The translations under genes and the position numbers were made by a program. A stretch of DNA of 64,000 bases, from contig OU452228.1 in NCBI GenBank assembly GCA_911728455.2, positions 21,150,950 through 21,214,949 of the forward strand, given 5' to 3'. Below are positions 25,701-37,700 of the stretch, piece by piece. Below the pieces are notes generated by a model that had not been told where the DNA came from, did no database searches, and saw only the letters and a program-made list of their open reading frames with translations. Origin of the DNA: Marthasterias glacialis (Eukaryota; Echinodermata; Asteroidea; Forcipulatida; Asteriidae). Every line of letters starts with the position of its first letter. Position 1 is the stretch's first letter.

Positions 25701-28700
25701 GTTTGATACATACATGTAGTTCTTTACGAACAAATATGATGTCATCAGTCATTGGAAGGAATTTGGACGATTTAAAAGCACATGGACAACATTGGTAACC
25801 GTCCAAGACCGGTATCCACACTTCATGTGAACCAACATATACGTGAAATAACAAGCCTGTGAAAGTTATTTTATCATTTCTCAAAAACTATAGCATTTCA
25901 AGCAAATGTGTCTCAAGGGAAATTGTCCACCATGACCGTCTTTGTACCATGCAGTTATGTGCAAATCTGCGAGCAGTTATATTTTCACCCTTACTAGTGA
26001 TGCACACTTGTTTGAAGGTCAAGCAATTGATTACAGCAAAGCGTGATATAACAATAAAAAAAAACTTATAAAGTTGGTCAAAAGCATTAGCATCCTAAAG
26101 ACACCATCATTAGGACTAACGTGTCTGTTTGTCTTGGGTGAGAACAATTAAAATATTGGTGTTAATTATCGCTTCCCAAGCGACACCCGTCAAGGGCCCC
26201 ATGGTGAGTCACGCACGCACCTTATTCATAACAATTACTCATTGGTACTTGGAAAACAGTACATGAGACTGGGGGACAGGTTTAGTCTGATTACGGTAGA
26301 GTATCACAGCTATGTGTCAGTGACATTTAAAGATTAAAAAAAAGCGCCCTACAATTATTTCTTTCAGTTTTTTTCTTTTCATTTGTTTGTGGAGGCTGTT
26401 AAAAACTGATACACTTTATTTTTGGGAGGGTGGTGAAGCGTGTATTATTTATGAATCTCCCCCCCCCCACGCCCCCGAAAAATAAATAAATATAAAATAG
26501 AATTATATGAAAGTACAAAATTCATGCACTTCTATATTGTAGATGAAAACTCATTTTAATTAATTACTATTATTTATTATTTATGTGTTACCTATACACC
26601 AAATCCACAGGCATGTTACTCGGGTGGGTTTCGAACCCACGACCTTTGCCATTCTGGAGCAGATGTCATACGAACTAGACTACCGAGATTGCGCGGTAGC
26701 TAGAGGCCATTTTTTAACGTACAACAATGCGCAAATACCACATACGGTAGTTTGATCAAATTCCTCGCATGATTAGTCGGTCAACCAGTTGACTGCAAAG
26801 AAAAAAATTGAACGCTTGACGAAGCTCAAAGACAAAACCCAAGTTGCCCGTAAAAAAGGTGGCCTACATCAGGAACTATCTACATGTGTTTGTAGCCTTA
26901 AAGCAAGTTGCAGGATATTTTACAACCCTGCACATGCACAATGTTAAAAAACACAATGCTGTTGATAGTGCACATTACATGCAAACGAGCTGGTTTAAAT
27001 TTCCATACATTTCCATAGCTATCCGTGCGAGAGGGGAATACAAAAGGTGTCTAAATCACCCCGGTGTGCCTCACTACGCTGGAATAAAAGGATATGAGTA
27101 GATAAGTTGCCCATGGCAATCTGCATAGTGGAGAGAGAGTATGAATAATAATGATGAAGCATCCTGAATCACACACTCACGGTAATGTAAAACCCTCGTC
27201 AGCAGATTGGGTTCGTCTTTAACGGGGCTGTTACAGGGGACTGTATGTATGGGCTTCTAATTGTTTTATCTCCCAAGCACGTCATCTTTGTCTTCGAATC
27301 GTCAAGTGTGACGTTTTGGGGGTATTTACTAGTCAAGAACTGAACTGAATATCTGATATTCTGCAAAGTACTTGAAGTTTTTTTCCTTTTTAACTCTGTA
27401 CATTGTATGCCATTAAACCCTAAATCAAGCCGCAGGTTTCAGATGTGATTGAAATTTAATTGCCCCTTGCATGATCCAAGCCAGACGAACTAATTCTGTT
27501 GGAATCACTTTTTCTGTGGTTTAGATTGTGGGTTTTTATGAAAAATACTTTGAACATAAATTGAAATGGAATGAAAACAAAAATCCATACAAATTTACAT
27601 GAATGTTAATGTAATCAATATAAAAAGAGATACAAGATTTCTATTACATTTTCAGGGAAATTTAATTATCTGTGATCCTCCTGAAACTCTTAAAACATAG
27701 GTATCCCTTGTAATCAAACCTCATAAATAATATAATAAATTTATACCAATGCTAGACATTATCATTTCCAGTGAATGACCACAAAATCATGAACTAAGCA
27801 TCCTTAGCTCCTAAGCAAAGAGAAAACTATCTAGCAAAAAAAACCAGTTTGCTAGCCAAAGTGTCACTTGATTTACATCATTCGGGCTTGATATTCTTCC
27901 TATTTTAATCTGATTTTCCTCTTTTTTTTTAATAGTCTGTAAATGCCTTTGAAGGCCTAATAGATAGTTCCCAATAGACGCTATCTTTACAGGCAACTTG
28001 GGTTTGGGCTTGGAGCTGCGTCAAGCATTCTAACTTTTCCAAGTGGTTCACTGACCTATCATGTAAGGAATTTGATCAAACTCCCCAATAATGCTTGCGG
28101 TATTTATGCATAATGCATGGTTATGCGTTCAAACAAATGATTTGTCATTGCCCAAAAAGATGGCCGACCTTACACTGCGAGGCATCAAGTGTGAACTCTC
28201 TATACACTGTGTACATGTAGGTCAATTTTTGTACTCAATGAAATTTTCCTTCTTTTTTTTCCCAATGGGTCAGATATCATGCCTAATCATTTTTGACTAG
28301 TTCCTAGCTATTTTGTGGTTATCAGATGCATTAAGCCAATCAATTTTCACAAACATGCTTAGCGGGAAATAATCCTTGACAAATTCATTTATTGAGCAAA
28401 TAAGCAGAGATTAAGTCGCAGTCTGATAGACCAATCCATTGCAGAGTTCTTGTACCAGAGTTTTCTGCCTTTACTGGGAGGCTTGTGCGCCCAGCATGCA
28501 TGTATCAGCTCCGACCAATGATTCTGATACAACTATACTTAATGCCAGTGTTACGCACAAACGTAAATGTGTCCCAGTAATGTCGAGAAAACAGTAGTGA
28601 AGAATATATGAAACGAACCTAAAATAGGTTGCTCTATATACATCACATTACAATTAGTCCAGTTGCCTGATTTCGTTAAAAAGTAAAACTAACTTTGTGC

Positions 28701-31700
28701 TTAGCGGTTTAGTGAAAAGGCCTCCAGTTTTATGTGACTTAGCCTCGGGGCAGTATTTGTGGATGGATTCTGACAGATTGGAACGGAGTAGCATAGTTAA
28801 CATGGACAAGTAATACATGACGGAGATTACTAAATCTGTTACTTGATTGATGAGGACCATTTTGAAATGAATTTTCCTCATCAACGCCCATCACTTACAT
28901 CCTTGAAAAAAGTGTAATATGAAATCAAAAGAGGACTTTTTTACATGATATTGTTTGTTCAACATCATGAAATTGGACCCTTGTCTCAATAACGACACCG
29001 ACCAGTTGACTGTAGCCACCCTTTAATGCTTAGATAACACGATAAATATATACAGGTTTTAACACCTGCCCTGCTTGCCGCCAGTAATAACATAAAAGTA
29101 CAGCCGCAATGTCAAGGTTGACTGTTGAAACACACACACTTCACACACAAAAAAAACTGTTCATTTTGTTATTGATGAGGGTGCCACACGCAAAGCAATG
29201 AGATTAGGGAACTGTTTGCTGCGTGTTTTCAATATTTTATATTTTATTTTAATATTTTATATCTATTACGGTATTTCCCAAAAGTATAATGGGGGAAAAA
29301 TGCATGCTTTAGGAGACTGTTTTAGATTAAAATTAATAACTCATTGATCATTGTCACAATAATCCTTTTTCGTTTTATTGCCACCAACCAACCTTTATTA
29401 CTTTGAAAGGGCCGGAAAAAAAAGGATGGGATTAAAAAATAAAGAAACTAAGAAGCATAGGTAAAAACTGAATATCTTAAAAAGGGGATTGTATAAAATT
29501 TAAGAAAATAGAGAATGTTTATATAACCAACTTAGTAAATTTTCAGTTCATAAATGTCTGTAAAATGTCAAATTCGCACATTTGACTTCAGTTTAATCCC
29601 TACAAATTTACCCATAAGAAAACAATCTCTTTGTAAAGTCTTTAATAATATTCGAAATAAAACAAAACGGGGCCTTCTTCTTTTTCATGACTCCTTCAAG
29701 TAAAGGCTACTTGTTTATTATTATTTCATTATCCCTTGCTGCCTTGTGCAAAGCCAAGATGCCGGACATACACTATGACTCACACAATACTGTCGATAAT
29801 TCGCTTACGCGCTTTCCAGTTGTCCACCTCCATTATTTCAAATCAGTCCTTCAATTTTTCCAACAGACTGGAATAATAAAGTTAGAAGCGCGCCTCAGTT
29901 TCCAACCCTCCGTGATGTGCAGACGGTTTTCCGGCTTTTTCCATCGCCTCGGAGCTTGGTGATTCGTCACCCTGGGTTTTTTTGAAACTGTGGCTGTTCC
30001 CTCGCGCGGAAATGATTGCTACATACGCACATTCATAATTCACTGCACTTGTTTATTGATTTAAGTATGATTAGTAATTCATAATCGCATTGTTGATTTT
30101 TCCGTTGGGGGGGGGGGATGGGGGGAGAAAATGCCACAAATAATGGACTGCACGGGCCCCACGTTTCGTGTGTCCTCACGCACATGTTTGTTTGGCCTAC
30201 ATGCACATGACCCACCCTATGGGTTTCAATTACGTGAGTTGTTGTGTGAAATGCATGAACGTAAGACTCCACAGACGGATCATTATTATTAGTAACGCTG
30301 ATGTTTTTGGGGGTAGTTTTTTTTTGTTTTTTTGATTGACTAAATCTGAAAGGTCACTCGGATGAAAATTTTGACATTAATCCGGTGGGATCATTTCCTG
30401 ATAACACTGTTGCTGTAAAGGAAAGTTCAAATAACGAAGCTAAAAATACAAATTGAATTTAAGTAATTGAGTTATTTGTGAGCAACATACATACTTTTAA
30501 CATTATGAGATGACAAATTTAGAGTTTGAACACAGTAAAATAGCTATTTTTTAGAATATCACTCCTCTGGTAAGTCTTAAATTTTGTTTTCTACGTCTGT
30601 TGCCTTTCCCTTGTTAAAACATGGAAGTATGTTCCCTATAGACTGAGCAAGTCTTGCATGTTTCAAACAATTAAATCTGTGTAAGTGCACACTTTTCCGT
30701 TACATTCAAGTGATTCAGTTGGAACCCCAAATTTTTCCAAATGTTTCACAAGCAAGACTTGCATGGCCGTCGCCAAAACTGAAAAGGTGCGATTGAAATT
30801 AGAACATTGCACATGGATATATTACACTAAACATGCGTAAAAGAGCTGCGTTCTACTGCTCTTTTTGTGACCACTTTAGTGCATCAAACTATTTCGTATT
30901 TGACCCCATTTGGAAGTACGTGCATAACTAATTAGCTAAGCAAAGGCTGTGTCTGAGTCAGCAGCTGCAGCTGAGGCTGTGGCTTGATCGTCACGGTAAC
31001 AAGCATAGGTTGCCCAGATAGTGCAACACCCTTAGCATTAGCCGCAACCGCCAATCGGCTGCGGCTAAACATGCCGGTATTTCTAATGCAGACAGGCAAG
31101 CCCAGCCTTCACCAGTTTTGGCTGCAACATCTTTAGCCTCAAGTAAGCTCTGAGGAGAGTTCAGTGCACTGAGTTGTCCAAGCAGGGATGGGATTCCTCC
31201 GGATTTGTCGGCATTTCCGGATTTTACATAAAAATACAAAGTTATTGTTGTCAAATTCTTTTACTAAAAATATTTGTTTATTTTTTAATTTTTTTGTCAT
31301 TTACGTACATCCAGGCCCTTGTAAAGCCTTAACACAGTACTTATACTGTATTTTAACTACACCAAGGTGCTTGCCCCATCTACATGTAAGCACAGAATGC
31401 TGCCATTGATATTGCGTGGTTGGTAGCCACCAAACCCTCCGTCGGTGTTTCATTTTCGTCCACTCTCATCCATGCTTAATGATTAAGACCACATTTAGTC
31501 TGAAAGCTCCCTTATTATATAATATAATGTTCATGCCGGTAAAAAAATCTTAATATAAATATTTGTCTGAAATCCTTTCAAATTTAAGAAAACATCATTT
31601 GAAGACCTTAAATATCATCGTTCCGTATTTCAATTGTCACAACAAAGCTATAAATCCCAGACAAAACATGAGTACATTTGTCGTTGTTTTCACTGAAAAC

Positions 31701-34700
31701 AAAATTACAACCGATTTTTCATTGGCTGGGTTGTATGGTGAGTTTATTGAAAACTAAAGGATGGGAGTAAATTCACTCCTCAAAAAAATGAAAAAAATAA
31801 AAATACAAAAATCAAGGATGTAAGGCTGTGTCCAAATTGGCAGTCTTGGGTTACGGCTTGGTGCTGTTGCTAACGGTGTTTCTAGGGGCTTCTTATTCTT
31901 TAACACACGTTAACATGATGTTTAAGCTGCAGCCGCAGCCTCTAAGTCAGGCACGGCTTAAAGACCCAGCTCAACATTAGTAAACTGACCTTAAATGCTT
32001 TCATTCTTTGCACAAATCAAGATATTTGTTAATAAAACCAACCTGTGAAAATGTCAGCTCATTTCATTATTTCATTTGCGAGAAAACGGTAACAAATGCA
32101 TTCAGCATAGGCAGAGTTTACGTCTCACTGAGACGAAAACTAATTTTGGATCTTATTTCATTTATTATTTAAAAACGATAACACTTCAGGCAGCAGTATT
32201 TCAAGGAAAGTTTTCTATCCTCATTATCTTTATACCATGTAAGGTATATGTAAATCTTTAAACGTTTATGTTTTTCTTCTTACCAATGTTGAGCTGGGGC
32301 TTTAATCCTACTTTAAGGGGAAAGGCAATGAGGTAACTTTAAAATCTCCAGAAGGAAGAAACATGCTACTACTGACACATGAGATACTCTATAAAAAAAA
32401 ATACAGTGCACTTCAAATAAAAATGCAACTTTGTAGTGGATCGCAAATTACCAAAATGACCTCTGCATACAAACTAGTATATTTATACAAACTAGCATTT
32501 ATACTAAACACATAAATCTTTAAAAAGGACTACATGTAACTCGAACTTATTGATTCTGTAAATAAACTGAAGTAAAAACCTGACAAATAATGCACAGCAT
32601 GTAGAATTATATACACTGTTTGTTCATCGAATACAAAATAAATAGGCATAAGTATTTTAAAAGACTGGTAACATTTTAAAATCTGTATGCTCTATTGAGA
32701 GGTATCCGACACTAAGATCACAAGATGCACCGGCGCATCACCGGAGCCACTCCTCGTCGTCAACACAGTCTCATTTTCATTGTAATAAAGTACGGCTGCT
32801 TATTTCTGTTATTGTCTGTGGTGGAACTCGGATCTGTCCTCAAACCATTACGTTTACCGGTTATGAAAACACGCACTGTACCTAACATCCAACCAAGTGG
32901 ATTGGTAATAATAGTGTTGCTAAGGGGGAAAAAGGAATTATTCTTTTTGAGGTTGGCTTTCTCAACCAGTTGATGGTAAAAAACAAGGACAAGGCTTTAG
33001 CAAAGATTCGGACTGCCTCTAGCTACCGGACAATCTCCTTGGTCTGAGTGCAGAGACATCTGCTGTAGAATAGCAAAGGTTGCGGGTTCGAATCCCACCC
33101 AAGTAATATGCCTGTGGATGTTTTTTTTTTTCACAGGACTCAGGAAAGTTTACAGTGCTTAAAGTCCAAGCCCAACATTGGTTAGAAAGAAAAGCATGAA
33201 TGTTCACAGATTTACATATACCTTACACGGTATCAAGATAATGGTAGAAAACTTTCCTTGAAATATTTCTGCCTGAAGTGTTATCATTTTTGAATAATAA
33301 ATGAAATAAGATCCAAAATTAATTTTCGTCTCATGTGAGACCAAAACTCTGCATAATTACCGTTTTCTGGCAAATGAAACAACGAAATGAACTGAAATTT
33401 TCACTGGTTGGTTTGATCACATACATCTTCATTTGTGCAAAGAATGGAAGCATTTACAGACACTTTACCAATGTTGAGCTTGGCTAAGAGGAAATTACTT
33501 GCAGGCAACAAGAAAATTACATGTGTTCAGCTCTGGAAAAAAAACCCCAAAAAACAAGTAAATTATTACTACATATAGGGTGATTATTGTTTAAAGCTGA
33601 AATTTGTTTGATGCCATTTAGCTTTGAAATAAATAAATAGATTCAAATATAAAACCAACAAACAAGGCATGACAACCAATCCCTCAGATTTACCATTAAA
33701 GGGGCTGTGTCGTCATGATTATAGCAGGCCTGTGGCTGTGCATGGAAAGATGAACTCTCACCCAGATACTGCACACGCGTGCATTTGCGGTCAAATCACA
33801 AAGGATGTAGTCTTTATCAAGCTGTGAAGTGACCGCCAGCGTGCAAGTGCATGCGTAGTAACTGGGTTATTCCATTTACTGCTTTAATCATGATGACACA
33901 GCCCCTTTAAACAGTTGAGCATTCTTCAACAATGTTAAATGAACACATATTTTTTCATGTATGCCACTAGTGTGAGCTAAATCTGAAGTTTCATTGAATG
34001 AAATGACATATTTTCATTCTAACTTGACCATTTTTTTTGAAATTGGCAAAAAACTCATTTATGATTACCCGCCAACTAACAACTTGTTTGTCTTTGTTTT
34101 TCCCCTACCTGTTTATCCTTGCTAACACGCTCTTCATTTACTGTCACAGAGAAAGGTAATTTACGGTCATTTCGTCCATTCAGAGATTGCATCTTATTAT
34201 ATTTGAGATGATGTGAGGTGTGATTTTCAAATCTTCTTCCTTCTTGACGATTGGTGTACTGGGTTTAAGATGTTCAGCCTTTTCATACCGGGCAAATTTT
34301 CTGGGAAATTCCTGGAAGAATTTTGGTTGACCTTTTCACATTTGCATTGCTAATCCCGGGAAACTCGCTGGAAATAGCTACCCCTGCTGGGGATAAGGGT
34401 TAACAACTTAGCTCCGGGGTTTCCGAAATGTTTCCATGACAGGATTATGTTTTTTGGAATGGCCGGAATGATTTGTTTTTGAGAATATCATTGACGCACT
34501 GAAACCCTGACTGAACAAAGGAACGACAACAAAGGTTCTCACTGAAAGCACCTGGATGCATTGTTCTCTTTCAAGAAAATATGAGATCCGTTCAGCGCGA
34601 ATCGCAAAACCTCGGCCATAAACCATGGCTGATAATCGGCCCCATGGCTGGAATCTATGCATGAATCTCAGTTCACTCAGGTGCGCCTCCTATTGAGCCC

Positions 34701-37700
34701 AATACAATGATAAACAATGGTGGCCACCTATCGATGTCTCGTAATACTCTTTGTATAACAAGAGGACAAAGGAATGGAATCTGGGATTACACAGTAACCC
34801 CCTGAAAAGGGGAGATTTAGAGCATGAGTTCCAGTACCATCTGTCCCTCCTTGTACAGGGGTTACGAAGCGTTGCAAGGTGAGTGCATGTACTGTGCACG
34901 CTCCACAATGGAATGTCAAGGGTGTTGTTTACGTTTCGGTATTCTAATTGTACACAATGGTGTGTCTACACGTCACCCAATATCTGGCAGGCAAAATACT
35001 GTCACCCAATATCTGGCAGGCAAAATACTGGCGTGTATACATGTCATCCGGTGTTAACTGGTTAAGGGAGTTAGCATACTGAGTGGTAATTTTCCCGCGG
35101 GAAAATTGCACAGAGTGTCAAATGAACATACGGGGTGGCGGTGGGATTTAAATTCCCCATGATTTTTCCGGGTTTTTTTTTCCTGGGAGTTGGCTCTGTG
35201 ATGTGAAAAGGTCATGAAGTTGGTGTGAAGAATAGTGTTTATGTTTGTCGTAACTTGAACCCTTTGTTTGCGATAGTTTCATGTTTATTTGCCTTTGTTC
35301 ATTTTTTTTCTTCTTTTACCATCAAACAGAATTTACCCAATATGAAAGAAGATATTAATCTGAAAGTTTTCCTGTTTGTTTTTTTTTCACACAAAAACCC
35401 TAAGGGTCGTTATTTTGACTAGTATGTAGTTTGCAATAATAACAGACCATTTTCATGCTGTGTTCAATTTTTTTTTATATACCACACATGACATGAAAAA
35501 AGTGAGGCCAGATATAGATACAGTCTGGTACCACTTTGTGGACAGTAGCTAGCACTCTTAAATGTAGGTGGAGATTCAGGAAACCTGACCAAATTGCCAC
35601 ATTTTTCGTTCGTGGCAGAGAATCCATGTCAAAGCTTGCACCTGTTTATTTATTTATTTATTTATTTATTTATTTTTCCTTGTAAAAACAAAAATAGTGT
35701 TAGCAAATTTCTTAAATTATACCAAACCTTGGGAAGATTTAGGTTGGTCCCATGATTTGATACAGTAAAAACAACATTTATATCAATTACAAAATGACAT
35801 CATCTCATTGCACTTTTACATTTTGGTTTGATTTGGTGTAATCCAGTATTAAAGTTATCTGTCATGTCATTTCTTTCTCATTGTATTTGTAAATCTGTTC
35901 TCCAAAGTTTTCTGCATGCACTGTACAATTATGTTGTTCAACACAAGCAGGTCTGGAATAATGGAACTACACGGAAGCCATGACCCCCCCTCCCTCCCCC
36001 TCCCTCCCCCTCCCTTCCCCTCCCTTCCCCTCCCTCCCCCTCTCTCTGTTTCTGGCCTCAGTTCTCTAGACATTGAAGTACTTTTTTCAGAATACATGAT
36101 ATCATCTTCCCCCCCCCCTCTCTCCCCCTCTCAGCAAGAAGTGGGGGGGAGCTCAGAACTCCTCCCCCAATGCCCCCAAAATGAAATTGAAAACAAATAC
36201 ACAAATGGAAAGCCCCAAAAATGTTGTTTTTGCCTCCCACTGTCACCCTGCTCTTCGCCACCCTCCATCCCCCAACAACACTGTAATTCCAGGCCTGTGT
36301 ATCCAAATGCATCAGTTCACTGCAAGATAAGCATGATGCACAATACATTTTATTTGTAACTTATCTCTGAGTTCGATCAACGTTTGTTGTTATATTTGAT
36401 GTGGATTTTTTGTATCTTATCTTTTTATCAAATCTGCTTTGAAGTCTCTTTGATATTGTTTAAATCATAAAGTTGATTGGAAGTTAGGATGGTTTCTGGA
36501 CTGGACTACAAAGCACCATGATGTTTTTCTTTTCTTTTTTGTTAACCTCGTTTTGTTTTGAGCTTCACTGACTGGTTCTAGAGGAATCGTACATCAAAGG
36601 AATGAATTAACATTTACAAATCTATCTAACTTTTGGAAACTTACTCAATGCAAAAATTGTACAATAAAAAAAAATCACTGTGAGAAAGGGTCTGCTTGAA
36701 TTCCTTTCATCTTTGAAAATATGATGATGGAAAATGCACCCCCCCCAAAAAAAAAAAAAAATCGTCTGTAAATCACATTTTTATTGTATCACCAAAAATG
36801 TAACTGTTGTGCACTGATATCGCAAAATTTTTAGCACCTCCAGAAAACAATCCGTTCCTGTATAATGCACATGCATCTTAAAAACTAGAAGGCTGTAATG
36901 AAAGCATTTTTCCAAACACGAAGGATGTACCCATTCCTTTATGACATGTTTCTTGAAACTAAAAGATTGGGGTGAACGTCCTTTTCCCAAAACAATTTAG
37001 TGCCATCCCAGTAAGATATATTTCTCGAAAACTAGAGTCTTTACTAAACGATAATGTATCTTCCCTTTTTTTGATATGTTTCTTGTAGAGGATTTACTCT
37101 TCCTAAAAGAATATCCCTTTATGATTGATTCTTGAAAATCAGAGGATTTACTCTCCCAACTACATGTAATAATATTCCATCCCGTTTCTAAAAAACTAAG
37201 GGATTTACTCTTCCAAAAACAGTAATAAACCTTTCCTTTAATTGTGATTTCAATCCATAAATGCATATTTAATGAATACATGCTGCGGGCTTTCCTGGCC
37301 GCTTCAAAAGAAATGAAAATAAAGATATTATAAATCCGATGTTAAATTAAAATTTCAATCAAATCTGATCGTGCCGAGGCCCCGATTTTCATTTGGATAT
37401 TCTCCTCCTCATCATATTCCAATGTTACCTCGTTGAATGTATTATTATTATTTTCCACCTCGCGTCGAAACTTCAATAAACCAGATGTTTTTCAACCTGA
37501 GGGTCCATCTCGATAATATCTCTCAAGCCGTAAGCGTTTTGTCATATATATCCCCCTCTCAAATGATGATACGAGTCCCGACACTCGAGAGCAGAATTTT
37601 CAGCTGGACGTGAGGCCACTTGCCCCACTTTCCGAGCATCCCGGTGTTTTTTTGACTGCTGGGTAATTTAGATATGGGATGATTTAGTGACAACATTGAC

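Noticed and set aside
35916-36359. 147-codon proline-rich ORF
   Set aside because: Generated by the CCCTCCC minisatellite; no splice signals or homology.
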